Positions 17,905 through 27,742 of a stretch of DNA of 64,000 nt are shown piece by piece. The DNA comes from DASZIT01 sp963709665. GTDB lineage: Bacteria; Actinomycetota; Acidimicrobiia; Acidimicrobiales; RAAP-2. Position numbers and translations under genes: made by a program. Location: assembly GCA_963709665.1 (NCBI GenBank), contig CAVPWU010000001.1, positions 1-64,000 of the forward strand, read 5' to 3'. How positions within the stretch are numbered: position 1 is the first letter of the stretch; every line of letters starts with the position of its first letter. The notes under the pieces are model-generated. The model worked only from the letters and a program-made list of their open reading frames with translations, was not told where the DNA came from and did no database searches.

Positions 17905-19389
17905 TCAGGCGGGGCTGCGGTACCGGGCCGGGGGCCCGTCGAGGATCACCGTCTTGGTCTCGAGGAAGGGGAGCAGGCCCTCGGTGCCCCCCTCGCGGCC
18001 GATGCCCGACTGCTTGAACCCGCCGAAGGCGATGGAGAAGTCGGTCCGGAAGGAGTTCTGCCCCACGGTCCCGGACCGGAGCTGACCGGCCACCTCCCGG
18101 GCCCGGTCCACGTCGTCGGTGAACACCGAGGCGTTCAGCCCGTAGATGGTGTCGTTGGCGATGGCCACCGCCTCGGTCTCGTCCCTGGCCGGGATCACGC
18201 TGACCACCGGGCCGAAGATCTCGTCGGTGGCGATGGTGAAGGAGTTCTGCACGTTCCCGAACACCGTCGGCTCCACGAACCACCCCTTGTCGAGGTGGGC
18301 GGGACGCCCTCCCCCGGTGGCCAGGGTGGCGCCCTCCGCCACGCCCTTCTCGATGTAGTCCAGGACCCGGTCGCGCTGCCGGCGGACCGCCAGTGGCCCC
18401 ATCTGGGACTCCGGGTCGAACTGGTTGCCCACCCGGATGGAGGAGAAGGCGGCGGCCAGCGCCTCCACCAGCTCGTCGTGCCGGTGCTCGGAGACCACGA
18501 TCCGGGTGAGCGAGGAACACACCTGGCCGGTCAGCATGCACTCGGCCTGGGCCAGGCGCTTGGCGGTGGTACCGAGGTCGATGTCGTCGAGGATCACGGC
18601 GGCCGACTTGCCGCCCAGCTCCAGCGTGCACCGGGCGATCCGCTCCCCGCAGAGGGAGGCGATCCGGCGGCCGGCGGCCGTCGAACCGGTGAAGGTGATC
18701 TTGTCGACCCGGGGGTCGCGGACCAGCAGCTCGGAGACCTGGCGGTCGGCGGTGAGCACGTTGAGGACGCCGGGCGGCAGGCCGATCTCCTCGGCCACCT
18801 CCGCCAGCAGGTAGGCCTCCCCGGGCGCCTCCGGCGACGACTTCAGGATCACCGTGCACCCGGCGATGAGGGCGGGGGCCACCTTGTGGGTGATCAGGCC
18901 CAGCGGGGCGTTCCACGGGATGATCGCCCCGACCACGCCGACCGGCTCCCGGACCAGGAGCCCGAACCCCGAGCCCTGGGGTGCGGCCGGGTGCTCCCAG
19001 TCGAAGGTGTCGGCGAAGCCGGCGTAGACGTCGAAGGCGTCGGCGGCGTTGGCGCCCACGTGGTGGGCCACCCGGTGGAGCACGCCCGACTCCCGGGGCC
19101 ACAGCTGGGCGATGGTCTCGGCCCGCTTGGCCAGACCGGCGCCCAGCTCCCGCAGGTACTCGGCCCGCTGGGTGTGGGTCATCCGCGGCCAGGGGCCCTC
19201 GTCGAAGGCCCGGCGGGCGGCCGCCACCGCCAGGGACAGGTCGGGCTCCTGGGCCTCGGCGATGGAGAAGTAGTGCTCCTCGGTCCCGGAGTCGAGGACC
19301 TCGATGGTGGCATCCGAGCTGGCGGCCACCCACTGGCCGTCGATGAAGAACCGGTCGGCGTGCCGGAGCGGGGTCTCGGTGAGGGTCAT
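17905..19389 (-). CDS. NAD(P)-dependent aldehyde dehydrogenase
   Basis: A 494-aa ALDH. Asn160 (PWNAP), Glu257 (LELGGKS) and nucleophile Cys291 (TGQVCSS) are in place, and FTGSTAAGR gives the cofactor site near 233-241. It is the last gene of a minus-strand run P450-P450-LLM-ALDH with short gaps, so it probably oxidises an aldehyde derived from a P450-hydroxylated substrate. It resembles the ALDH at 14086-15567 in architecture but differs throughout, so it is not a recent copy. Confidence 0.93.
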   Translation of the reverse strand: MTLTETPLRHADRFFIDGQWVAASSDATIEVLDSGTEEHYFSIAEAQEPDLSLAVAAARRAFDEGPWPRMTHTQRAEYLRELGAGLAKRAETIAQLWPRESGVLHRVAHHVGANAADAFDVYAGFADTFDWEHPAAPQGSGFGLLVREPVGVVGAIIPWNAPLGLITHKVAPALIAGCTVILKSSPEAPGEAYLLAEVAEEIGLPPGVLNVLTADRQVSELLVRDPRVDKITFTGSTAAGRRIASLCGERIARCTLELGGKSAAVILDDIDLGTTAKRLAQAECMLTGQVCSSLTRIVVSEHRHDELVEALAAAFSSIRVGNQFDPESQMGPLAVRRQRDRVLDYIEKGVAEGATLATGGGRPAHLDKGWFVEPTVFGNVQNSFTIATDEIFGPVVSVIPARDETEAVAIANDTIYGLNASVFTDDVDRAREVAGQLRSGTVGQNSFRTDFSIAFGGFKQSGIGREGGTEGLLPFLETKTVILDGPPARYRSPA

Positions 19390-19438
19390 CGGGTGTCCTT
19401 TCGTCGGACCGCTCGTCGGGTGGCGGGTCGGAACGGTG

Positions 19439-20308
19439 TCACGACCGGGCGATCACTCCCCGACCATACCGTTCCAGGGCCTCGTCGAGGCCGTCCCGGA
19501 ACAGGGCGGCGGGGACGACCACCCGGGTGGCCCCCAGGGCGCCGAGGGCCCCGACCTCCTCGAGGGCGGCCTCCTCGGCGACGGCATAGCTGCTCACGGT
19601 GATCTCGAGGGTGGACGGGTCACGCCCGGCCTCCTCGGCCGCCCGGCGCATCTGGCCGACCAGGCCGGCCAGCTCGTGCCGGCCGACGCCGAAGGGGAAG
19701 AAGCCGTCGCCGATCCGTCCCGCCCGTCGGGCGGCGACGTCGCTGTGGCCGCCGATGTGGATGGGGATGGTGCCGCCGGCCGGCTGGGGCCGCAGGAAGA
19801 CGTCGCGGAAGCCGGTGGTGGCCCCCTGGTAGGTGGCCCGCTCCTGGGTCCACAGGGCCCGCATCGCCCCGATGGCCTCCTCGGTCCGGGCCCCCCGGCC
19901 CTCGAAGGGGATCCCCAGCGCCTCGAACTCCTCCCTCATCCATCCGAGGCCCACCCCCAGGGTCACCCGGCCCGACGACAGGAGGTCGAGGGTGGCCAGC
20001 TCCTTGGCCAGGACCACCGGGTTGCGCTCGGGGAGGATGAGGATGCCGGTGGCCAGGCGGATGGTGGTGGTGGCCCGGGCCACGTAGGCCAGCCAGATCA
20101 GCGGGTCGGGGAACGGGGCGTCCTCACCGGACGGGAGTCGTCCCGACGGGTCGTAGGGGTAGGTGGAGCGGTACCCGGCCGGCACCACCACGTGATCGAC
20201 CGTCCAGATCGACTCGAACCCGACCCGTTCGGCGGCGGTGGCCAGCCCGCAGGCGGCCTCGGGGCCGATGAACGGCCCGATGTTGGCGAAGGCGACTCCG
20301 AACTTCAT
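19439..20308 (-). CDS. LLM class F420-dependent oxidoreductase
   Basis: A 289-aa luciferase-like TIM-barrel protein. The N terminus (MKFGVAFANIGPF), the central TGILILPERNPVVLAKELAT and GVGLGWMREEFEALGI segments, and IPIHIGGHSD match the F420-dependent LLM group. ATG 20308 is chosen because AGGTGG lies 6 nt upstream; GTG 20317 directly abuts the P450 stop. It would transfer hydride between F420 and a substrate in the P450 operon. Use of F420 rather than FMN is inferred from family. Confidence 0.88.
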   Translation of the reverse strand: MKFGVAFANIGPFIGPEAACGLATAAERVGFESIWTVDHVVVPAGYRSTYPYDPSGRLPSGEDAPFPDPLIWLAYVARATTTIRLATGILILPERNPVVLAKELATLDLLSSGRVTLGVGLGWMREEFEALGIPFEGRGARTEEAIGAMRALWTQERATYQGATTGFRDVFLRPQPAGGTIPIHIGGHSDVAARRAGRIGDGFFPFGVGRHELAGLVGQMRRAAEEAGRDPSTLEITVSSYAVAEEAALEEVGALGALGATRVVVPAALFRDGLDEALERYGRGVIARS

Positions 20309-20317
20309 GGTCGCCAC

Positions 20318-21562
20318 CTAGGCGAGGTGGCAGCGGAGCGGCAGGTGCTTGATGCCGCCGTTGACCGCCGAGTTGAGCCGCTCGGGGGGCGCCGCCAGCT
20401 CGAAGGAGTCGAGCCGGTCGAGCAGGTGGCGGTAGACCGCTTCGAGCTCCACCCGGGCCAGGTGGGCCCCCATGCAGAAGTGGGCCCCGGAGCCGAAGGC
20501 CAGGTGATGGTTGGGCTGGCGGTCCACCCGGAACTCGAAGGGGTCGGTGAACACCTCCTCGTCCCGGTTGGCCGAGGCGTAGAAGAGCGCCACCCGGTCG
20601 CCGGTGCGGATGGTCTGCCCGTGCAGCACGCTGTCCTCGGTGGCCGTGCGGGTGAAGTGGATGATGGGGCTCACCCAACGGAGGATCTCGTCCACCGCGG
20701 TGGGGAGGAGCTCGGGCTGCTTCTTCAGGAGCTCCCACTGGTCGGGGTGTTCGGCGAAGGCCAGGAGGCCGCCGCTGATGGCGTTCCGGGTGGTCTCGTT
20801 GCCCGCCTCGACGATCAGCTCGCAGTAGTTGAGGAGCTGCGATTCGGTGAGGGGGTTCCCGTCGATCTCCGAGGCCAGCAGGTGGCTGACGATGTCGTCG
20901 CCCGGCTCGTCCCGCCGTCGCTCGATGAGCTGGCTCAGGTAGGTGTGGAGCTCGATCCGGGCCCGCCGGATGGTCTGGCCGGGCGACTCCCCGGGCTGGC
21001 GGAACTCCGGGTCGTCCTTGCCGATGATCTCGTTGGTCCAGCGGAACAGCAGCTGCCAGTCGTGGCGGGGGACCCCGAGGATCCACGAGATGACCCCGAT
21101 GGGCAGGGGGGCGGCGATGCGCTCCACGAAGTCGAACTCACCGGCGTCGGGGGAGGCCGCCACCTCGTCGAGGACCTCGACGGCGATGCGGTCGATCTCC
21201 TCGTGGCGGGAACGGATGGCCCGGGGGGTGAACCGGGGCATGGCCGTCCGGCGGAGCGGACCGTGGCGCGGGGGGTCGAGGGTGACCACCATCTCGATGG
21301 GCTGGCTGGGTGCACCCTCCTTGCCGAGGATGAGGCCCTGCTGGCTCGAGAACCGCTCCGGCTGGGAGGACACCTCGACGATGTCGGCGTGCCGGGTCAC
21401 CGCCCAGAACGACTGGTAGCCCGGCGGCTCGAGGAAGGTGACCGGCGCCTCGGCCCGCAGTCGGGTCCACAGGGCGTGCGGATACCCGCGCTCGGCGAAG
21501 CGGGCGGGCTCGACGAGGTCGAGCGGATCGACGGAGGAGGGAGGTGCCGCGGGGGCGTTCAT
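20318..21562 (-). CDS. cytochrome P450
   Basis: A 414-aa soluble bacterial P450. The haem ligand is Cys363 in FGSGAHFCMG, the I-helix oxygen-activating motif is AGNETT (253-258) and the K-helix ExxR is Glu292-Arg295. No membrane anchor is seen, so it is cytosolic and needs a ferredoxin partner. It is the second gene of the operon, 60 nt after the upstream P450 and abutting the LLM gene. CYP family cannot be set by eye; related actinobacterial enzymes act on steroids, terpenes and fatty acids. Confidence 0.94.
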   Translation of the reverse strand: MNAPAAPPSSVDPLDLVEPARFAERGYPHALWTRLRAEAPVTFLEPPGYQSFWAVTRHADIVEVSSQPERFSSQQGLILGKEGAPSQPIEMVVTLDPPRHGPLRRTAMPRFTPRAIRSRHEEIDRIAVEVLDEVAASPDAGEFDFVERIAAPLPIGVISWILGVPRHDWQLLFRWTNEIIGKDDPEFRQPGESPGQTIRRARIELHTYLSQLIERRRDEPGDDIVSHLLASEIDGNPLTESQLLNYCELIVEAGNETTRNAISGGLLAFAEHPDQWELLKKQPELLPTAVDEILRWVSPIIHFTRTATEDSVLHGQTIRTGDRVALFYASANRDEEVFTDPFEFRVDRQPNHHLAFGSGAHFCMGAHLARVELEAVYRHLLDRLDSFELAAPPERLNSAVNGGIKHLPLRCHLA

Positions 21563-21622
21563 CAGATACCGGTCCTAGGTGCCGGGTCCGCCCTGCAGGG
21601 CCGGGCGGACCGATGGGTTGGC

Positions 21623-22879
21623 TCAGCCGATTGGCGTGAACTCGAGGTGGAGCTGCTCCAGCCCGCGGAGCATCCAGGTGGGGGTGTACTCCCAGCGGCG
21701 GGCGCCGGCCGGCCCGTGGTGCTCCTCGGAGATGCGGATGTCCGCCATCCGGTCGAGCAGTCGGTGGAGCGACACCAGCGCCTCCCCGCGGGCCAGCGGC
21801 GCCCCGGCGCAGGTGTGGATGCCGTGCCCGAAGGCGATGTGCTGGCGCCCGTTGGGCCGGTCGAGGCGCAGCTCGTCGGGGTCGTCGAACTCCCGGTCGT
21901 CCCGGTTGGCCGCCCCGGGCAGCACCATCACCGTGCTGGCCGCCGGGATCTCGGTGCCGCCGACGGTGGTGGGGGTCCGGGACAGCCGGAAGGTCCCCTT
22001 GATCGGGCTCTCGAGCCGGAGCATCTCCTCGATGAACGCCGGGACCAGGTCCCGGTCGTCCCGGAGCTGCTGCTGGACGTCCGGCCGCTCCCCGAGGGTC
22101 TGCATCGCCGTGCTGAGGAGCCGGGCGGTGGTCTCCTGGCCGGCGGCGAACAGGTTGGAGGCGATCTTCATGACGTCCTCCACCGGGGGGAGGGAGCCGT
22201 CGGGGAAGGTGGCGGTGGCCAGGCCGGTCATCACATCGTCCTGCGGGTGGCGCCGACGCTCCTCGATGTAGCCGGTGAACTTCCCGTAGAGGTACTTCAG
22301 CGGGCTGTGCTCCATGCTCAGGGGACCGGCGTGGGTGAGCTCGTCGAGGAAGCCGGCGTGGTCGGACTCGGGCACCCCCAGCAGGTCGGCGATGACCAGC
22401 ATGGTGTAGGGGCTGCCGTACTGGCTGGTGAACTCCACCGTCCCCGAGGCGTGGAACTGGTCGATCTGCCGATCGGCCAGCTGGCGCATGAACTGCTCGT
22501 TCTCCTTCAGCCGCTTGGGGGTGATCAGCCGCATCAGCAGCCCCCGCTGGGCGGTGTGGGTCGGGGGGTCCATGGCCGGCAGCTGGTCGCCGAAGGGGAG
22601 GTCGTAGCGGTACTGCTCGATGATCTCGGTGATGTCGTCGCCCTCCAGCGGCACCGGGAACCTGGCGAAGGGGCCGATGGCGGAGTTGCAGTTCGAGAAG
22701 GTGGCCTGGTCGTGGTAGACGGCGATGGCCTCGTCGTACCCGGTGACCATGTACACGCCCTTGTGGGGCTCCCGGGTCACCGGGCAGTGCGCCCGGAGGT
22801 GGTCCCAGTAGGGGTAGGGGTCCTCGTACAGCTCGTCGGTCCGGAAGAAGTTGACGGCGTCGAGGTCGAGGTCGGTCAC
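21623..22879 (-). CDS. cytochrome P450
   Basis: A 418-aa soluble P450, first gene of the operon. Haem ligand Cys357 in FGHGIHTCAG, I-helix AAGQETT (245-251) with Gln in place of the commoner Asn or Asp, and ExxR at Glu285-Arg288. It is clearly diverged from the following P450, so the pair may act on different positions of one substrate. The start ATG 22879 lies 37 nt from a nested dyad at 22916-22948 that may control the operon. Confidence 0.94.
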   Translation of the reverse strand: MTDLDLDAVNFFRTDELYEDPYPYWDHLRAHCPVTREPHKGVYMVTGYDEAIAVYHDQATFSNCNSAIGPFARFPVPLEGDDITEIIEQYRYDLPFGDQLPAMDPPTHTAQRGLLMRLITPKRLKENEQFMRQLADRQIDQFHASGTVEFTSQYGSPYTMLVIADLLGVPESDHAGFLDELTHAGPLSMEHSPLKYLYGKFTGYIEERRRHPQDDVMTGLATATFPDGSLPPVEDVMKIASNLFAAGQETTARLLSTAMQTLGERPDVQQQLRDDRDLVPAFIEEMLRLESPIKGTFRLSRTPTTVGGTEIPAASTVMVLPGAANRDDREFDDPDELRLDRPNGRQHIAFGHGIHTCAGAPLARGEALVSLHRLLDRMADIRISEEHHGPAGARRWEYTPTWMLRGLEQLHLEFTPIG

Positions 22880-22915
22880 ACGGGCTCCAGGCGTCCTTGG
22901 GGTTGATTACGCCAG

Positions 22916-22948
22916 TTGCAGTGTAGGAGAGTGTCCTATCCGGTGCAA
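22916..22948. promoter_or_regulatory. nested dyad upstream of the P450 operon
   Basis: Outer arms TTGCA (22916-22920) and TGCAA (22944-22948) enclose inner arms TAGGA (22924-22928) and TCCTA (22934-22938). The 33-bp symmetric site sits between the divergent P450 and SDR genes and is the only strong dyad in the 288-bp gap. A regulator operator is inferred from position. Confidence 0.45.
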
Positions 22949-23167
22949 TGCGTCACGCGCACGCCCGTGCCGGGAGAGGACACCGATGAGCACGCCACTG
23001 CACCGCGGGACCAGGGTCGGCCATACCGCCGTTGACCTGGGGATCTATGGAACGGACCCCGTCCCGTGCCGTCCGCCCTCCGGGGAAACCGGATTTGCAG
23101 CCGACGGTCGTCCGGGCACCCGCCCGACCCCCGCCGGGCGCCGGATGACCCGGGGAGGACCCCTCCG

Positions 23168-23965
23168 TTGATCACCGGGGAGCTGGCCGACAAGGTGGCG
23201 ATCGTCACCGGCGGAGCCGGGGGGCTGGGACTGGCCACCGCCGAGCTCTTCGTCGCGCAGGGGGCCCGGGTGGTCCTGGCCGACGTGGACGAGAAGCGGG
23301 GGGCCGAGGCGGCCGCCGCCCTGGGCGCCGCCGCCGCCTTCCGGAGGACCGACGTGGCCGACGCCGACGACGTCCAGGGGCTGGTCGACTTCGCCGTCGG
23401 CCGGTTCGGCGGCCTCCACGTCATGTTCAACAACGCCGGGATCTCCAGCAGTTTCCGGCGCCTGCTGACGAACGACCTGTCGGAGTTCCACCGGGTGATG
23501 GCGGTCAACGTCTTCGGCGTCATGATCGGCACCCGGTGCGCCGCCCTGCACATGGCCGGCCACGGAGGGGGCTCCATCATCAACACCTCGTCGATGGGCG
23601 CCCTGACCGGGGGCCCGATGCCCATCGTCTACCGGACGTCCAAGGCGGCGGTCATCCAGTTCACCAGGTCGGCGGCCACCGACCTGGCCGAGGCGGGCAT
23701 CCGGGTGAACTGTGTGGCCCCCGGGCACATCGTCACCGGGATCACCAACTACGACATCGGCCCGGTGATCCGGCGGACGCAGCCGCTGCAGCGCCACGGC
23801 ACCGGCGCCGACGTCGCCGAGGCGGTGCTCTTCCTGGCCGGTGACCGGTCGGCCCAGATCACCGGCATGGTGATGCCGGTGGACGGCGGCACGTCGGTGG
23901 GGCTCACCGCCGGCCAGATGACGAACCTGTTGCACAGCGACCTTGGAGGTGGAGATGCCGGCTGA
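23168..23965 (+). CDS. SDR family oxidoreductase
   Basis: A 265-aa SDR. Cofactor motif GGAGGLG at 15-21, NNAG at 88-91, catalytic Ser in TSSMG (140-144) and Tyr155/Lys159 (YRTSK). An acidic residue after the second strand (LADVDE) favours NAD(H). The only start placing the glycine motif at a normal distance is TTG 23168, with GGGAGG upstream; longer in-frame extensions are not conserved. Its stop overlaps the next gene by 11 nt, indicating cotranscription with the amidohydrolase. Confidence 0.9.
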   Translation: MITGELADKVAIVTGGAGGLGLATAELFVAQGARVVLADVDEKRGAEAAAALGAAAAFRRTDVADADDVQGLVDFAVGRFGGLHVMFNNAGISSSFRRLLTNDLSEFHRVMAVNVFGVMIGTRCAALHMAGHGGGSIINTSSMGALTGGPMPIVYRTSKAAVIQFTRSAATDLAEAGIRVNCVAPGHIVTGITNYDIGPVIRRTQPLQRHGTGADVAEAVLFLAGDRSAQITGMVMPVDGGTSVGLTAGQMTNLLHSDLGGGDAG

Positions 23966-25616
23966 CCTGGTAATTCGAGGGGGGACCGTCGTCGACGGTA
24001 CGGGTGGCCCCGGACGGGTGGCCGACGTGGCCGTCACCGACGGCCGGATCGAGGCGATCGCCCCCGACCTGCGGGGTCTCCGGGAGCTCGACGCCTCGGG
24101 CTGCGTGGTGGCCCCCGGGTTCATCGACATCCACACCCACTACGACGCCCAGGTCTTCTGGGACCCGGCCCTCCGGCCCTCCTCCTACCAGGGCGTCACC
24201 ACGGTGGTGGCCGGCAACTGCGGGTTCACCATCGCCCCCACCCGTCCCGAGCACCACCACGTGATCGTCCAGACCCTCGAGAACGTCGAGGACATGGACG
24301 CCGACACCCTCACCGAGGGCATCGTCTGGGACTTCGAGACCTATCCCGAGTACCTGGAGCTGGTGCGGCGCCGGGGCACCAGCCTCAACTTCGCCTGCTA
24401 CATCGGCCACAGCTCGCTCCGCCTCTTCGTCATGGGTGACGCCGCCTACCAACGGGCGGCCACCACCGAGGAGATCGACGAGATGTGCCGGCTGCTGATC
24501 GAGGGGATCGAGGCGGGGGCGGCCGGGTTCTCCACCAGCTTCGCCTACACCCACCGCGGGATGGACGGCCTGCCGGTCCCCAGCCGCTTCGCCGAGAAGG
24601 CGGAGGTCGAGGCCCTCTTCACCGCCGCCGGCAGCACCGGCAAGGGTGTGGTGCTGGCCACCGCCGGCGAACAGTGCACCTACGCCGACATGTACGAGTA
24701 CCAGGCGAGGATCGGGCGCCCCTTCACCTACCCGCTGTTCGCCCTGGCCGAGGACCGGCACCGGCCCCAGCTCGAGCTGCACGACGCCGCGGTGGCCCGC
24801 GGGTGCCGGGTCTATCCCCAGGTCACCCCCCGCCCCCTGACCATGCAGTTCACCATGGACAGCCCGTTCAGCCTGAACGTCAGCCCGGTGTTCGCCGAGC
24901 TGATGGACCAGGACCGGGACGCCCGGATCGCCGCCTACTCCGATCCGGCCTGGCGGGCCCGGGCGGCGGCCGACCTGGCCGAGGCGACCATGAAGCCCCG
25001 GTGGGAGACGTGCGAGATCTCCGAGACGGACACCTTCCCCGAGCTCCAGGGCAAGCGGGTCGACGCCCTGGCCGAGGAGCGGGGTTGCGGGCCGCTGGAC
25101 GTCATCTGTGAGGTGGCGGTGGCCGAGGACCTGGCCACCCGCTTCCGGATCTACATCGCCAACGACGAACCGGACAGCGTGGGCTACCTCCTCAACGACG
25201 CCCAGACCGCCCTCGGTCTCTCGGACGCCGGCGCCCACGTCGGCCAGCTCTGCGACGCCCCGCTGCCCACCGACTTGCTGGGTACCTGGGTGCGCGACCG
25301 CCAGGTGATGCCGCTCGAGCGGGCGGTCCGGAAGCTCACCGGCGAGGCGGCCGACATGTTCGGGTTCGTGGGCCGCGGCTACCTCCGCGAGGGGAACTGG
25401 GCCGACGTCTGCGTCTTCGACCCGGCCACGGTGGCCCCGGGGCCCACCACCCGGGTGCGGGACTTCCCGGCCGGGGGCGAGCGCCTGACGGCGGAGCAGC
25501 CGGTGGGGATCCGCCACGTGCTGGTCAACGGGGTCCCCATCCGCCAGGACGGGGTGCAGGTGGACGACGGCTCCCTGCGCCCGGGGGTCCGGCCGGAGAT
25601 GAGCCGGGACAGCTGA
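23955..25616 (+). CDS. N-acyl-D-amino-acid deacylase-like amidohydrolase
   Basis: A 553-aa amidohydrolase of the D-aminoacylase group. It opens with the beta-sandwich segment DLVIRGGTVVDGTG, then GFIDIHTHYD carrying the HxH metal ligands, a GNCGFTIAPT loop, and later SDAGAHVG with the conserved Asp. The start is ATG 23955, with GGAGG 5 nt upstream, inside the end of the SDR. In actinobacterial genomes these proteins often sit with P450 and SDR genes, where true D-aminoacylase activity is unproven; it may hydrolyse a cyclic amide or ester. Confidence 0.9.
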   Translation: MPADLVIRGGTVVDGTGGPGRVADVAVTDGRIEAIAPDLRGLRELDASGCVVAPGFIDIHTHYDAQVFWDPALRPSSYQGVTTVVAGNCGFTIAPTRPEHHHVIVQTLENVEDMDADTLTEGIVWDFETYPEYLELVRRRGTSLNFACYIGHSSLRLFVMGDAAYQRAATTEEIDEMCRLLIEGIEAGAAGFSTSFAYTHRGMDGLPVPSRFAEKAEVEALFTAAGSTGKGVVLATAGEQCTYADMYEYQARIGRPFTYPLFALAEDRHRPQLELHDAAVARGCRVYPQVTPRPLTMQFTMDSPFSLNVSPVFAELMDQDRDARIAAYSDPAWRARAAADLAEATMKPRWETCEISETDTFPELQGKRVDALAEERGCGPLDVICEVAVAEDLATRFRIYIANDEPDSVGYLLNDAQTALGLSDAGAHVGQLCDAPLPTDLLGTWVRDRQVMPLERAVRKLTGEAADMFGFVGRGYLREGNWADVCVFDPATVAPGPTTRVRDFPAGGERLTAEQPVGIRHVLVNGVPIRQDGVQVDDGSLRPGVRPEMSRDS

Positions 25617-25745
25617 CCGTCGGGTTCCGGCCCCGCCTCCGGCGCCATCGACCGGGCACCCCCGGGCACCGCCGGCCCGCTGCTTGCTCGGCACCCAGGT
25701 TCATGTCATAGTGCGACAGTTCGGACGAGTGCGAGGAGGTGCGCC

Positions 25746-26942
25746 GTGTCGGTGCAGAGCTCGAGTGACGTGTACTACGACCCCTACGACGTCGCGATCG
25801 ACGCCGACCCGTACCCGACCTACCGTCGGCTGCGGGAGGAGGCCCCGCTCTACTACAACGAGAAGCACGACTTCTTCGCCGTCAGCCGCTTCGAGGACGT
25901 CGAGAAGGGCCTGCTCGACAACAAGACCTACATCTCCGGCCGCGGCGGCATCATCGAGTTGATCCGGGCCGGCATCGAGATGCCCTCGGGGGTGCTCATC
26001 TTCGAGGACCCGCCCATCCACACCATGCACCGCCGCCTGCTGTCCCGGGCCTTCTCCCCCCGACGGGTGGCCGAGCTGGAGCCGAAGATCCGGGAGTTCT
26101 GCGCCCGCAGCCTCGACCCCCTGGTCGGCGCCGGGGAGATCGACTTCATCGCCGACATCGGGGCCCAGATGCCCATGCGGGTCATCGGCATGCTGATCGG
26201 CATCCCGGAGGAGGACCAGGAGTACGTCCGGGACAAGGTCGACGCCAACCTCCGCACCGAGGAGGGCCAGCCGATGGTGGTGACCGAGGACTTCGTCAAC
26301 GGCGACCACTTCGCCGAGTACCTCGACTGGCGGGCCGACCACCCCTCCGACGACATCATGACCGAGCTCCTCAACGCCGAGTTCGAGGACGAGACCGGGA
26401 CCACCCGGACCCTGACCCGTGACGAGCTGCTCACCTACCTGGCGGTGGTGGCCGGGGCCGGCAACGAGACCACCACCCGGCTGATCGGCTGGACCGGCAA
26501 GGTGCTGGCCGACCACCCCGACCAGCGCCAGGCGGTGCTGGAGGACCGGTCGCTGCTCCAGAACACCATCGAGGAGGTCCTCCGCTACGAGACCCCCGCC
26601 CCCCACATGTCCCGCTACGTGGCCAAGGACACCGAGGTCCACGGCCAGGTGGTGAAGGAGGGGAGCATCATGATGTTCCTGCCGTCCTCCGCCAACCGGG
26701 ACGACCGGCGCTTCCCCGACGGCGACTCCTTCGACATCCACCGGACCATTGGGCAGGGCCTCACCTTCGGCTACGGCATCCACCTCTGCCTGGGTGCCGC
26801 CCTGGCCCGGATGGAGGGGCGGGTGGCCCTGGACGAGATCCTCAACCGGTTCCCGACCTGGGAGATCGACTGGGACCGGGCCAAGCTGGCCTCCGCCTCC
26901 ACCGTCCGGGGCTGGGAGACCCTCCCGGCCTTCACCTCGTGA
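25746..26942 (+). CDS. cytochrome P450
   Basis: A 398-aa soluble P450. Haem ligand Cys348 in FGYGIHLCLG, I-helix AGAGNETT (236-243), ExxR Glu277-Arg280. It starts at GTG 25746 with GAGGAGG upstream. TGTC/GACA arms at 25704-25707 and 25715-25718 make a weak dyad before it. It leads a plus-strand set P450-SDR-TetR, 55 nt before the SDR, suggesting that hydroxylation is followed by alcohol oxidation. It is the third P450 within 6.6 kb. Confidence 0.94.
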   Translation: MSVQSSSDVYYDPYDVAIDADPYPTYRRLREEAPLYYNEKHDFFAVSRFEDVEKGLLDNKTYISGRGGIIELIRAGIEMPSGVLIFEDPPIHTMHRRLLSRAFSPRRVAELEPKIREFCARSLDPLVGAGEIDFIADIGAQMPMRVIGMLIGIPEEDQEYVRDKVDANLRTEEGQPMVVTEDFVNGDHFAEYLDWRADHPSDDIMTELLNAEFEDETGTTRTLTRDELLTYLAVVAGAGNETTTRLIGWTGKVLADHPDQRQAVLEDRSLLQNTIEEVLRYETPAPHMSRYVAKDTEVHGQVVKEGSIMMFLPSSANRDDRRFPDGDSFDIHRTIGQGLTFGYGIHLCLGAALARMEGRVALDEILNRFPTWEIDWDRAKLASASTVRGWETLPAFTS

Positions 26943-26997
26943 GGACGGTCGACCCCGCCGGCCGGCCTCCCCGGCCCGCCGGGCGCGGGAGCTTCTG

Positions 26998-27738
26998 ATG
27001 GCGCTGCTCGACGACAAGGTGGCGGTGATCACCGGCGCCGGCTCCGGCATGGCCAAGGCGTCGGTGAAGGTCTTCATCCGGGAGGGGGCCAAGGTGGTGG
27101 CCGCTGACATCAGCGGCGCCGAGCAGGACACCGCCACGCAGGTGGGTGGTGACGTCCTCCCCGTCCACTGCGACGTGACCCGGGAGGCGGACGTCGAGGC
27201 GCTGATGGCGGCGGCCATCAAGGAGTTCGGCCGGGTCGACGCCGTGCTCAACGTGGCCGGCATCGCCGACGGTGGCCCCCTGGCCGACCTCACCATGGAG
27301 TTCTACGACCGGCTGATGGACGTGGACCTGCGGGGGGTGTTCCTGGGGATGAAGCACGGGATCCGGGCCATGCTGCCCACCGGCGGCGGCTCCCTGGTCA
27401 ACTGGTCCTCGGTCGGTGGCCTCAACGGCTCGGCCTACACCAGCGTCTACGCCGCCGCCAAGCACGGCATCATCGGGGCCACCAAGGCGGCGGCCATCGA
27501 GTACGGCACCCAGGGGATCCGGGCCAACACCATCTGCCCGGGCTTCATCCTCACGGAGATCATGGCGCAGGGGGCCGAGGACTTCATCCCCGACATCGCC
27601 GCCAAGTCGGCACTGAACCGGGCCGGCGAGTCCCACGAGGTCGCCGAGGTCGGTGCCTTCCTGGCCTCGGACCGGGCGTCGTACATCACCGGGGCGGTCA
27701 TCCCGGTCGACGGGGGATGGTCCGCCAAGCTGGCGTAG
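26998..27738 (+). CDS. SDR family oxidoreductase
   Basis: A 246-aa SDR. Glycine motif GAGSGMA at 13-19 ends in Ala rather than Gly, a tolerated variant. NVAG (85-88), catalytic Ser in NWSSVGG (135-141) and Tyr151/Lys155 (YAAAK) are present, with the ICPGFILTEI loop after. The acidic ADISG segment favours NAD(H). ATG 26998 has GGGAG upstream. It lies between a P450 and a TetR gene on the same strand, so it probably oxidises the product of that P450. Confidence 0.92.
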   Translation: MALLDDKVAVITGAGSGMAKASVKVFIREGAKVVAADISGAEQDTATQVGGDVLPVHCDVTREADVEALMAAAIKEFGRVDAVLNVAGIADGGPLADLTMEFYDRLMDVDLRGVFLGMKHGIRAMLPTGGGSLVNWSSVGGLNGSAYTSVYAAAKHGIIGATKAAAIEYGTQGIRANTICPGFILTEIMAQGAEDFIPDIAAKSALNRAGESHEVAEVGAFLASDRASYITGAVIPVDGGWSAKLA

Positions 27739-27742
27739 CAGA

